Shown here piece after piece: positions 8,917 to 17,130 of a DNA stretch of 64,000 nucleotides; position 1 is the first letter of the stretch; each line of letters starts with the position of its first letter. The notes beneath the pieces are model-generated. The model saw only the letters and a program-made list of their open reading frames with translations, did no database searches and had not been told where the DNA came from. The stretch is from Pseudomonadota bacterium (GTDB lineage Bacteria > Myxococcota_A > Polyangia > Polyangiales > Polyangiaceae). The position numbers were made by a program, and so were the translations under genes. Where the stretch lies: assembly GCA_023423895.1 (NCBI GenBank), contig JAFAER010000005.1, forward strand, positions 124,001 through 188,000. The letters run 5' to 3'.

Positions 8917-9978
8917 ATGAACCCGGCCCAACGCTTCTTCACGCATGCGAAGGTCTTCGCCGCCGTCATCCCGCTCGCGGGGTGCTTCGTGTTCGTCGAA
9001 ACGTTCGACGTGCGCGAGCAGTGCGGCATCGAGGGCTCCGGCTCATGTGCAGAGTGCATCCGCTCGTCCTGCCAGGGCGCGGTCGACACATGCTGCGGAA
9101 GCGAGACGTGCGCGGCCGGCTCGAACGGGAGCTCGATCCTCGACGACGCCGACGCCTGCGGTCGCGCCGAGGTGAGCACGTGCGTGAGCGCGCTCTCCAA
9201 GGAACGGAGTGGCCGCGACGACGAAGCGCTCCGGCAGTGCATCCAGAGCTCCTGTCGCACCGCCTGCACCGTGGCCTCGAGCACGAGCGGCAGCGGGGAG
9301 GCCCCGCGCTGGACGTGTGATGCGCCGAGCACGAGCACCGGCAAGTGCGAGCAGTGCGTCCGCGACGCGTGCGCCGCCAAGCTCGACGACTGCTGCGCCG
9401 ACGACACGTGCGCGAAGGAGAGCGCCATCCAGCGCGAGCTCGGGACGTGTTTCGCCGGCGATCCTCGCGCCTGCTCGTGGGAGTTCCGGGATGCGAGCTC
9501 CGACGGCACGAGCGGAATCGTTCGACAGTGCCTCGTCGCGAGCTGTTACGACGCGTGCTTCGGCGACGGGCTTCCGCACACGGCGTGCACGCCCCGCTCG
9601 GGTGGCACGTACTGCACGTGCAACAACGCGGAGAAGTCCTCGGGCCCGGAGTGCTCCGCCAGCAAGGTCGGCGTCGACTACTGCATCATCGGGGGGGCCG
9701 GATGCACGTGCGGCGCGTTCCAGCTCGTGTCCGCCACGAGCACCACCTGCAAGGTGGACTACCGCGGCGGCCCGGATACGTACTTCGATCGAGCGTGCGA
9801 GGGGCGCAGCGAGGGTAGGTGCTGCCTCACGCTCGAGAACGACGGTATCTCCTGCGAGTGCGATACCTCCGAATACGCCTCGCGATGCAGCGACAGCGAG
9901 TATTCGATCAGCGAGTGCTCGGAGACGGCGATCAAGGAGAAGCTCGGCAATCGCGTCGTTCCGTCTTGCTCTCGCTGA
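8917..9978 (+). CDS. Cys-rich lipoprotein, unidentified
   Basis: The 353-residue product has a lipoprotein-type signal, MNPAQRFFTHAKVFAAVIPL followed by AGC with the lipidated Cys at 23. The mature part has more than 40 cysteines. An internal duplication is visible: a module of about 120 residues starting CAECIRSSCQGAVDTCC is repeated as CEQCVRDACAAKLDDCC, each with a CC pair followed by DTC or ETC. The C-terminal third has short CxC modules (TYCTCNN, GAGCTCGAF, GISCECD). This pattern recurs in myxobacterial lipoproteins of unknown role. The gene follows the TPR-PEGA gene by 6 bp, suggesting an envelope pair. It converges on the next gene. Confidence 0.78.
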   Translation: MNPAQRFFTHAKVFAAVIPLAGCFVFVETFDVREQCGIEGSGSCAECIRSSCQGAVDTCCGSETCAAGSNGSSILDDADACGRAEVSTCVSALSKERSGRDDEALRQCIQSSCRTACTVASSTSGSGEAPRWTCDAPSTSTGKCEQCVRDACAAKLDDCCADDTCAKESAIQRELGTCFAGDPRACSWEFRDASSDGTSGIVRQCLVASCYDACFGDGLPHTACTPRSGGTYCTCNNAEKSSGPECSASKVGVDYCIIGGAGCTCGAFQLVSATSTTCKVDYRGGPDTYFDRACEGRSEGRCCLTLENDGISCECDTSEYASRCSDSEYSISECSETAIKEKLGNRVVPSCSR

Positions 9979-10005
9979 GCGCGACGGCCCGATCGCAAGC
10001 CGGCG

Positions 10006-10809
10006 TCAGTCCCAGGTCGGATCGGCCTTCGCGGCGGGCTTGGCGTTCGGGAACGCGAAGCTCGTCGTGAACGTGAACTCGACGAGCTGCGGAGGGTTCC
10101 TGCCAGAGCTGGTGAACCCGTAGAAGATCGCGTGCCTCGCGCAGACCTGGAAGCCCGGCGACGGCTGCGGCGAGAACCTCGTCGCCGAGTTCCTCGGGGC
10201 GCCGTCGCTCTCGACGAGGACCGTCACCGTGTACGCCTTCGGTGCGCTCGGGTTCCGGAGCAAGTCCTGCTCCACGCAGCGAAGGAGCTCCTTGTGCCGC
10301 CCCGCGACGATGTTCTTTCCGTACTGCTCGTTCGTCAGCTTCGGGACCGGCTTCGCGGGCGCCGCGGGCAGCTCGCTGGTCGACGCGGTCTTCGCGGACG
10401 TGCTCGACGGCGCCGCCGAGGGTTGGGGCGTTGTCGACGGCGCACTCGCGACGGGCGTCTCCTTCTTGGTCGGCGACATCCGCGGCGACGGCGCCACTAT
10501 GAGGGCTGCGACCACGCCGATCGACGACATTGCCGCGATGCCTCCTCCGACCAGGAGCAGGACATGAGAGGCCCTTGCATTCGAAGGCAGCTCGGGTTGC
10601 GGCTCCGGACGAGGGGGCGCGAGGACGTCGGGGACGCCGTCTCCGTCGAGGTCCTCGCGCATCACATCGCGCACGGCAGCGACGATCTCGGCGCGCGGAG
10701 GCACGGGCGGTGCGGGTTGCACTGCGTTGCAGTACGCACAGACCTCGTGGCGCGGATCCGGCCCGGGGCGGCGAGGGGCGCCGCAGCGGACGCATGTGTT
10801 GGAGCTCAT
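10006..10809 (-). CDS. Zinc-ribbon, single-pass membrane protein with TonB-like C-terminus
   Basis: Reading from ATG 10809 (MSSNTCVRCG) gives 267 residues; ATG 10818 is three codons upstream. A zinc ribbon is formed by C6/C9 and C24/C27. An acidic stretch DLDGDGVPDVL precedes a single transmembrane helix (ASHVLLLVGGGIAAMSSIGV, about 80-105), then a Ser/Thr/Pro/Ala linker, then a C-terminal globular part with LLRCVEQDLLRNPSAPKAY and VTVLVESDGAPRNSATR. The last part resembles the AgmX/TonB-like C-terminal module in myxobacterial energy-coupling and gliding-related proteins, and it shares its two-cysteine, VTV..SDG pattern with the lipoprotein at 36569. The topology suggests a cytoplasmic ribbon and a periplasmic sensor end. 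Function unknown. Confidence 0.72.
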   Translation of the reverse strand: MSSNTCVRCGAPRRPGPDPRHEVCAYCNAVQPAPPVPPRAEIVAAVRDVMREDLDGDGVPDVLAPPRPEPQPELPSNARASHVLLLVGGGIAAMSSIGVVAALIVAPSPRMSPTKKETPVASAPSTTPQPSAAPSSTSAKTASTSELPAAPAKPVPKLTNEQYGKNIVAGRHKELLRCVEQDLLRNPSAPKAYTVTVLVESDGAPRNSATRFSPQPSPGFQVCARHAIFYGFTSSGRNPPQLVEFTFTTSFAFPNAKPAAKADPTWD

Positions 10810-10890
10810 CGCGTGCAAGCCTCGTCATGATAGCCGAGGTCGCGCGCGTCCGGTCTGCTTGCTACCCCGTTTCGGTCGGCGGGAGCGCGC

Positions 10891-12402
10891 TCACCGCTGG
10901 AGATCGGCCGGTCGCAGCCCGGGGATCGAGATGAAGCCGTTCCCCTGCACCTGCCACATGATGACCTCGAGCGCCGTGTCGCCCTTGTCGTCGATGTCGA
11001 ACGTCCCCGCCGCGCCCGTGTAGTCGATGTCGCGACCGTTCCGGACGGCATCGAGCGCCTCCGCGAGCTGGCCCGGCCCGTACGCGTCGCCCGGCGGCGC
11101 CGAGACCTCGTAGAGCGCGTCCCGCACCGCGACGCGGTCTTCGAGACCGCCCGCCTTCTCGATCGCGAGCGCGAGGACGATGACCGAGTCGTAGATCTGC
11201 GGGATCGGCGCCGGGAGGTTCGATTCTTCTTTCGTCGGCGGGAACTGCGACCGGTAGAGCGCCGTGAAGCGCGCCCACTCCGGGCTCGTGTTGCGCTCCT
11301 GGTTGCAAGCGGCGCCCATCACGCCGTCGACCTTCGAGAGCTCGTTCGTGTTCTTCGCGTCGACGCGCCCGGCCTCGATGAAGCCTTGCTGGTAGAAGCG
11401 GATGAAGCCGTACGACGGGAAGCTCGCGACCGCGAGCGCAGGCTTTCCCTCCGCTGCGCTGCGGAACTCGCGCATGTAGCGGCCGCCGTCGGCCGGGAAC
11501 ATCAGCATCGCCTGGCACTCGACCTCGCCGCTCTCCGCGGCCTGGACGACACTCGCGGCCTCCGCAGCGTACGAGGCCGCGCCTTGCTTGATGATGATGT
11601 CCTTGATGGCACCGCCGTACTTCGAATATTCGGCGCGGAGCACCTCGATCGTCGCGCTCCCCTTCCCTGGCGCGTCCTCCGCATAGAGCACGGCCATCTT
11701 CGTGCATGCCTTGAACGTGGTCGGTGAGCCCGCATCCGCCGGCGTGCTTCCTCCACCGTCGGCCCCGCCCGCGTCGTCGGAGCCTGCATCGTCCTCCACC
11801 GGAGGAGGTTCGACCGCGCCCGGCGGTGCGAACGAGCCGCCGAGCGCATAACGCGCGATCGCTCTCGCCTGAGGCTCGACCGCGCACGAGGTCCGGAACA
11901 GATAGCGATCCCTCCCCTCCTGCAGCAGCGGCACCTCGGGGGAGGTCGCGAACGGCGTGAGGATCGGGATCTGGGCGTCTTTGAAGGAGCCGTGCATCGC
12001 CTTGAGCGCGTCGGTGGTGCTCGGGCCGATGAACCCGGCGATGCCGCGTCCGATGAAGTCGGTGGCGATCCCGCCGATGAGCGAGCTGTCGCCGGCGTCG
12101 TCCCGGATGTCGAGGACGACACGACGACCGAGGATGCCGCCGACCGCGTTGAGCTGTTGCTCGGCGACACGAAGCACGCGCTGGGAGCCCGCGCCGAAGT
12201 CCTTCTGCTTCGTCAGGTCGACCGTCGCGCCGATGACGATCGGCTCGTCGCGCGGGACGACCTTCGCCTCCTTGCAGCCCTGGCTCGATCCGAGCACGAC
12301 GACGGCCGGGACCGCCACGAGCCCAGCCGCGAAACACGACAGAGCAGGCGACCGCCGGGTGAGCAGCCGTCGAAACCAGGGGGGTGCGGGAGAGGAGGCC
12401 AT
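10891..12402 (-). CDS. LivJ-type periplasmic binding protein
   Basis: The product from ATG 12402 is 503 residues; ATG 12426 is an alternative. An N-terminal hydrophobic segment (SCFAAGLVAVPAVVVLGSS) ends at QGC and may be a lipoprotein signal. The body matches branched-chain amino-acid-type receptors: VIGATVDLTKQKDFGAGSQR, AVGGILGRRVVLDIRDDAGD, FIGPSTTDALKAM and IPILTPFATSP, then a second lobe with QIYDSVIVLALAIEKAGGL. Such proteins bind small ligands for ABC uptake or act as sensors. Two oddities stand out: no permease or ATPase gene is nearby, and an acidic Gly/Ala/Asp insert (VEDDAGSDDAGGADGGG and on, about residue 205) interrupts the first lobe. The ligand cannot be read from the sequence. 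Confidence 0.85.
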   Translation of the reverse strand: MASSPAPPWFRRLLTRRSPALSCFAAGLVAVPAVVVLGSSQGCKEAKVVPRDEPIVIGATVDLTKQKDFGAGSQRVLRVAEQQLNAVGGILGRRVVLDIRDDAGDSSLIGGIATDFIGRGIAGFIGPSTTDALKAMHGSFKDAQIPILTPFATSPEVPLLQEGRDRYLFRTSCAVEPQARAIARYALGGSFAPPGAVEPPPVEDDAGSDDAGGADGGGSTPADAGSPTTFKACTKMAVLYAEDAPGKGSATIEVLRAEYSKYGGAIKDIIIKQGAASYAAEAASVVQAAESGEVECQAMLMFPADGGRYMREFRSAAEGKPALAVASFPSYGFIRFYQQGFIEAGRVDAKNTNELSKVDGVMGAACNQERNTSPEWARFTALYRSQFPPTKEESNLPAPIPQIYDSVIVLALAIEKAGGLEDRVAVRDALYEVSAPPGDAYGPGQLAEALDAVRNGRDIDYTGAAGTFDIDDKGDTALEVIMWQVQGNGFISIPGLRPADLQR

Positions 12403-12434
12403 CTCGTCCAGCCCCGATGGTACCATCTCCCGGC

Positions 12435-12956
12435 GTGCTACCCCTCCTCGGCTGTTTTCGTCTCCTGCGCCCGCGGGCGCTGGTCGTCGCGACGGCCGCC
12501 GCGGCGACCGTCCTCGCGAGTGGCTGCGCGAAGGAGGAGGATGTCACCGTCCGCCTCGACGTCGTCTTCCCCTCGACCGCGCTGGCGATCGCCGCGGACG
12601 ACATCCGGTTCACCGTCTATTCGGATCCGGAGCCGGGGGCGTGCCAGCGCATCTACCTCAAACACATCACGAACCAGACCGATCTGCCGCCCGTCGTCCT
12701 GGACGTGGCGCCGACACCCGTGTGCAACGTCGCGTTCGGCCGGAACGAGCCGATCGTGCTTCCGCTCGGTAAACACTCGATCCTCGCGGTCGCCACGCGG
12801 AGCGGCGATGACCTCCTCGTGGGCTGCTCCGACGTCGCCGTCTCCGCGGACGGCGGCGAGGTCGCCATCAACCTCGCGCTGCCGAGCGCAACCCCCGTCC
12901 CGGAGATCACGACGTGTGCCTCCCTCCGCGACTGGTGCGATTCCCGTTGCGACTGA
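12435..12956 (+). CDS. Small lipoprotein, unidentified
   Basis: The GTG at 12435 gives MLPLLGCFRLLRPRALVVAT and a lipobox LASGC shortly after; ATG 12417 is six codons upstream and equally possible. The mature protein of about 145 residues begins CAKEEDVTVRLDVVFP and looks like a small beta-sandwich, with AADDIRFTVYSDPEPGACQR and a cysteine-bearing C-terminus (ITTCASLRDWCDSRCD). It is divergent from the binding-protein gene, with about 30 bp between the chosen starts. No family recognised. Confidence 0.68.
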   Translation: MLPLLGCFRLLRPRALVVATAAAATVLASGCAKEEDVTVRLDVVFPSTALAIAADDIRFTVYSDPEPGACQRIYLKHITNQTDLPPVVLDVAPTPVCNVAFGRNEPIVLPLGKHSILAVATRSGDDLLVGCSDVAVSADGGEVAINLALPSATPVPEITTCASLRDWCDSRCD

Positions 12957-12977
12957 CGTCCGCTTACTGGCGCGGCC

Positions 12978-15944
12978 TCAGTCGAGGAGCGCCAGCAGCT
13001 CCTCGCGCGTGATCGCCGCCGCCCCTCCGGCATCCCCGAGCGCCACGTCGGCGAGTGCGCGCTTCTTCTCCTGCAGGGCGAGGATCCGCTCTTCGACCGT
13101 GTCCTTGGCGACCATGCGATACACGATGACGGGGCGGTCCTGACCGATGCGGTGGGCACGGTCCGCGGCCTGATCCTCGGCGGCGGGGTTCCACCACGGG
13201 TCGAGCAAGAAGACGTGATCGGCGGCGGTGAGATTGAGGCCCGTACCGCCTGCCTTGAGTGAAGCGAGCAGGACCGGTGGGCCCGAGGGATCCTGGAAGG
13301 TGTCGACGACGGCACCACGGTCCTTCGTCGAGCCGTCGAGCCGCGTGAAGCGCACGCCGGCGCTCTCGAGGTGCGGCTCGATCAAGTCGAGCAGGCTCGT
13401 CCACTGGGAGAAGACGAGTGCCTTGTGACCGTCTGCAGCCGCGTCTTCGAGCGCGCCGAGTAGCGCCTCGATCTTCGAGGAGCTCTCCGCCTTCTGTCCG
13501 GGAACGAGCGCGGGATGACACGCCGCCTGACGCAGGCGGAGCAGCGCCTCGAGCGCCGCGAGGACGCCGGCGCCCTCGGCGAGCTTGCTCGCGAGCTCCT
13601 TCCGCGCGGCCGCGCGAACGGTGTCGTAGACGACGCGCTCGTTCTCCTCGAGCTCGACGTGCAGCACGGAGTCGGTGCGCGGCGGAAGCTCCGGAAGGAC
13701 GTCCCGCTTCATGCGCCGGAGGACCACGGGGCGGATTTTCGCCCGGAGACGCTCGGCGGCGGAGCCGTCGCCGTTCGCGATCGGCGACACGTAGCGATCG
13801 TGGAAGCTCGTCCGGCCGCCGAGGAGCCCCGGATTGGCGAAGTGCATCACGCTCCAGAGCTCCTCGAGCCGGTTCTCGACGGGCGTGCCGCTGAGCGCGA
13901 CCCGGAACGCAGCCTCGAGCTCGAACGCGGCACGCGCGGTCTGGCTCGACTCGTTCTTGATCGCCTGCGCCTCGTCGAGGACGACCGTGTCCCAGTTCTC
14001 GGCGGCGAGCTTCTCGGTGTCGAGCCGGAGGACGGCGTACGTGGTGAGCGTCACGGCCGCCTTCGGATCGAGGGCGCGCTTCGGCCCATGGTAGACGCTC
14101 ACGGAGAGGCCAGGCCGAAAGCGGGCAAGCTCCGCCTGCCAGTTGTAGACGACGCTCTTCGGACAGACGACCAGCGACCGCGCCGGCGCCTCGGGCAAGG
14201 AGCAGATCGTCTGGAGCGTCTTGCCGAGACCCATGTCGTCGGCGAGTACACCTCCGAGGCCGGCGCCCCGAAGAAAGGCCAGCCAGTCGACACCACGCGT
14301 CTGGTAGTCGCGAAGGGTAGCCGTGAGATCGGACGGCAGTGGCGTGCGCGGGATGCCGTCGAACCCGTCGATGAGCGGCGCGAGCCGGTCCACGATCACC
14401 GGACGCGGTGCATCGAGCGCATCGCACAGCGCAGCCAGGTCGACGAACGACGCGCGCGGCAGCTTCTTCGTGTCGGGATCGCGCGCGGCGAGCAGGTCGG
14501 CGACGCGCGAGCCGTGCTTCGCCAGCCATCCTGCAGGCAACGGCGCCCAGCCGCCGCCCTCGAGCGGAACGATGTCGAGCCCGTCGCGCCAGGCGCGAAG
14601 GACGAGCGACGCGTCAGCGCGCTTCTTCTGCTCCTTGTCTTCCCCTTCGGCGGCCGCGGCCTCTTCGTGCTCGAAGATGATGTCGAAGCGGCCTTCTTCG
14701 TCGACCTCGACGCGCGCCGAGACCGGACGCCCCTCGAAGACCGCAGCGTGCTCGTGCTCGCCGAGGAGGTCCTGGAAGTCGCGAATGCGCGCCGCGAAGC
14801 GCGTGGCGTCGGGCCCGTCGAAGTGGACGCGCCGCCCGATCACGAGATTGAGCTCGCTGCGAAGGCGCTGCATCAGCGCGCGCTCCTGATCGAGCTTGCG
14901 CACCGGGACGCCGCCGCCCAGCGAGATCACGGCATCACCGTCGATGCGCGCGATCGGAGGGTCTCCGTAGACGAGGAGCGGCAGGACGCTGAGCGTGTGC
15001 CCCTGGTGCGACAGGTCCATCTCGATGCGCGGGCGCGCATGGACGGACTTCTTCGCGAGCTTGCGCGCGCGGACCGTGACCTCGATCTTCTTTTCGAGCT
15101 CGGGGAGGACGCGCGTGACGAGCTCCGTCTCCTCGTTCTTCGAGAACGTCCGGACGAGCGGCAGCCTCTCCAGCCGCTCGCCCGTCGTCGCGGTCTCTCC
15201 GAGCGGCCGGAGGACGCCGTCGACCTTGGCGACTCCCGGGCCCACGACCGCCTGCACGGCGGGGTCCGCCTCGACGCGCAGGACGAACGCGCCGTTCGGG
15301 CCGGCCTCGACGACCGCGCGCGGCTTGATGCGCTCGGACGAGGTCCGGATCGGTGCACCGTCGAGCGTCACATCGGTCGCGCTCGAGAGCGCGTCGAGCA
15401 CGTCGCTGATGCGATCGAGCGGCACGACGTCCCGCGTGGTCGACCCGAAGATCCGATCGATCCGGATGTCGTCGTGCGTCGGCGCGAGCTCGGGGATCTT
15501 CACCCGCACCACATCGGAGGCGACGGAGCCCTTGAAGCTCTCCTCGCGCCGAGCATCCCCCTCGCCGCGAACGATCACGCGCTGGAGCGTGAGCCGCCCC
15601 TCACGCGCGCCGAGCCGGTAGCCCACGTGAGCCGCCAGCGCCGGAGCCGTTGCTCCCGCCGTCCCCGCCCCGTCCGCAGCCGCGCTCTCGAGGCCTTGCG
15701 CGAGCGCGATGGCCGCCGCGGCAACGTGCGGACACGGGTCGACCTTTCCACCGCAATCGCAGGCCCACTCCTCATCGTCGAGGTACAGCGTGACCGTGGG
15801 GGCGACGGGATGGCTCGGAGCGCGCACCCGGACGGTGACCTCACCTTTGCCTTCGCTCACGCGGGCCACTGCGCCTTCACGCGCGAGCTTCACTCCTTGC
15901 GACCAGATCGCGGGAAGGCAGGCCTTGCGCACGACTTCGAGCAT
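12978..15944 (-). CDS. SWIM zinc-finger SNF2-family ATPase
   Basis: The 988-residue protein begins with a SWIM zinc finger (C62, C64, C71, H73 in ACDCGGKVDPCPH). A beta-rich central region of about 450 residues follows, then a complete SNF2/RapA-type helicase core in the C-terminal half: LGGVLADDMGLGKTLQTI (P-loop near 571), VVLDEAQAIKN (DEAQ box near 655), ALSGTPVENRLEELWSVMHF, VFSQWTSLLDLIEPHL, and the last motif DRAHRIGQDRPV near 935. SNF2 ATPases translocate on double-stranded DNA and remodel protein-DNA complexes, and bacterial SWIM-SNF2 proteins are common but little studied. Start MLEVVRKACL at 15944 fits the family start. No methylase or phospholipase partner that would indicate a defence system is adjacent. 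Confidence 0.93.
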   Translation of the reverse strand: MLEVVRKACLPAIWSQGVKLAREGAVARVSEGKGEVTVRVRAPSHPVAPTVTLYLDDEEWACDCGGKVDPCPHVAAAAIALAQGLESAAADGAGTAGATAPALAAHVGYRLGAREGRLTLQRVIVRGEGDARREESFKGSVASDVVRVKIPELAPTHDDIRIDRIFGSTTRDVVPLDRISDVLDALSSATDVTLDGAPIRTSSERIKPRAVVEAGPNGAFVLRVEADPAVQAVVGPGVAKVDGVLRPLGETATTGERLERLPLVRTFSKNEETELVTRVLPELEKKIEVTVRARKLAKKSVHARPRIEMDLSHQGHTLSVLPLLVYGDPPIARIDGDAVISLGGGVPVRKLDQERALMQRLRSELNLVIGRRVHFDGPDATRFAARIRDFQDLLGEHEHAAVFEGRPVSARVEVDEEGRFDIIFEHEEAAAAEGEDKEQKKRADASLVLRAWRDGLDIVPLEGGGWAPLPAGWLAKHGSRVADLLAARDPDTKKLPRASFVDLAALCDALDAPRPVIVDRLAPLIDGFDGIPRTPLPSDLTATLRDYQTRGVDWLAFLRGAGLGGVLADDMGLGKTLQTICSLPEAPARSLVVCPKSVVYNWQAELARFRPGLSVSVYHGPKRALDPKAAVTLTTYAVLRLDTEKLAAENWDTVVLDEAQAIKNESSQTARAAFELEAAFRVALSGTPVENRLEELWSVMHFANPGLLGGRTSFHDRYVSPIANGDGSAAERLRAKIRPVVLRRMKRDVLPELPPRTDSVLHVELEENERVVYDTVRAAARKELASKLAEGAGVLAALEALLRLRQAACHPALVPGQKAESSSKIEALLGALEDAAADGHKALVFSQWTSLLDLIEPHLESAGVRFTRLDGSTKDRGAVVDTFQDPSGPPVLLASLKAGGTGLNLTAADHVFLLDPWWNPAAEDQAADRAHRIGQDRPVIVYRMVAKDTVEERILALQEKKRALADVALGDAGGAAAITREELLALLD

Positions 15945-16501
15945 GATCGGCTGCCTTCTAGCACGCTGCCCTGGCCTGGAGGTCGAGACGAGCTCGCAAC
16001 GAGGCTGGGGCTGTCGGCAGACCGGTCTGACGAGCTCGACGCGCGAGCTCGACGACCGAGCCTCACGGGCGAGCTCGACGAGCGAGCCTCACGACAAGGA
16101 TGACCTCCCTTCTCGGCAGTTGCCGCGCTAAGTGAACTCGGCAACTAGCCTTCGCCGTGCCACCGGTACCGCCGCTCGGATGCGTCGCTCACCGTGCTCA
16201 CCATGCTCACCATGCTCGGCGTCGTTCACCACGAACGATGTCGCGTCGCGCGAAGGCCTGACGCCGGTCCCGAGCTCGAGCTCGAGCTCCACCTGTAGCA
16301 GCCCAGCGCTCCTGCACTGGACGATAGCCCACGACCTACCCTTCGATAGGTTCGGTCGCCACACGAAAGCTTTCAGATCTCAGACGTCTAGGGGGATCTT
16401 CCCCAGCTTCTCCACATGAGTCGGATTCGGCTGTTTTGGTGATCAAAACGTGGCTTGTGATCCGACCACGCGGCTCATCGTCGCAGTGGTAGCTTGGTGC
16501 A
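15945..16501. other. 557-bp intergenic region between divergent genes
   Basis: No convincing coding frame was found. Short 9-bp-type repeats are present: gagctcgac units between about 16027 and 16085, and ctcaccatg units between about 16196 and 16218. The stretch from about 16370 to 16500 is less GC-rich (for example ttcggctgttttggtgatcaaaac split over 16430-16450) and probably holds the promoter of the response regulator at 16502, together with that of the SNF2 gene on the other strand near 15950. No individual promoter can be named with confidence. Confidence 0.5.
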
Positions 16502-17092
16502 ATGGCGTCCTTCTTGATTGTGGACGACAACGACCTCGTGAGGCACGCGCTCACGTATGTACTCCGCCGGTACGGGGACTGTCGCGCAGCCGCCTCGGCG
16601 ACGGATGCCGACGAATACATCGCGAGCGGCATCGATTGGGACGGCTACGTGATCGACGTGCGGCTCGGAGACGGCTCGGGCCTCGACGTGCTGGCGAACG
16701 CTCGGCGACTGCATTCGCGAGCCCCGGCCGTGGTCCTCTCGGGGAACCTCGATCGCGACGCGGTGAATCGAGCAGCGACCCTCAACGCTCGCTTCGTGTG
16801 CAAGCCGTGCGGGACCGAGGAGCTTGCACCGTTCGTGTCCGACGTCCTCTTGCGCACGACGGGCGACCGCATCTACGCCGCGACCGAGCACGCGCGTCAC
16901 CGCTGGCGGCTCTCGCCACGCGAGGTCTCGATCGTCGAGGCCGCTCTCCGAGGCCGCTCGCGCGACGAGTACCTCGACGACAGCGGCATCTCGGCGAACA
17001 CGTTCAAGACCCACGTGCGCAAGCTGCTCGAAAAGGCCGACTACGAGAACCTCTCGAGCCTGGCGATCGATCTGCTTAGCGAGCAGGTCTGA
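16502..17092 (+). CDS. Response regulator, receiver plus LuxR-type HTH
   Basis: The 196-residue product has a receiver domain (about 1-115): acidic pair D8-D9 in FLIVDDNDLV, phospho-acceptor D52 in YVIDVRLGDGSG, and a late lysine in FVCKPCG. After a short linker comes a helix-turn-helix of LuxR/NarL type at about 135-190 (LSPREVSIVEAALRGRSRDE, then ISANTFKTHVRKLLEKADY). Such regulators bind DNA when phosphorylated by a partner kinase. No kinase is directly adjacent; the hybrid kinase at 21882 and the GAF kinase at 59670 are the only histidine kinases in the window. It converges on the Ser/Thr kinase gene. Confidence 0.93.
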   Translation: MASFLIVDDNDLVRHALTYVLRRYGDCRAAASATDADEYIASGIDWDGYVIDVRLGDGSGLDVLANARRLHSRAPAVVLSGNLDRDAVNRAATLNARFVCKPCGTEELAPFVSDVLLRTTGDRIYAATEHARHRWRLSPREVSIVEAALRGRSRDEYLDDSGISANTFKTHVRKLLEKADYENLSSLAIDLLSEQV

Positions 17093-17099
17093 CGAGCGA

Positions 17100-17115
17100 C
17101 GGCGGCGAGCCGCCG
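17100..17115. terminator. Short GC hairpin between convergent genes
   Basis: A 6-bp stem (cggcgg / ccgccg) with loop cgag lies 8 bp after the response-regulator stop and 15 bp before the stop of the kinase on the other strand. No T-run follows, so this is only a weak terminator candidate. Confidence 0.35.
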
Positions 17116-17130
17116 GATACGTTCCGCGCC

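Noticed and set aside
13515..16103. Plus-strand open frame opposite the SNF2 helicase gene
   Set aside because: Antisense to intact helicase motifs; composition is that of a chance frame.
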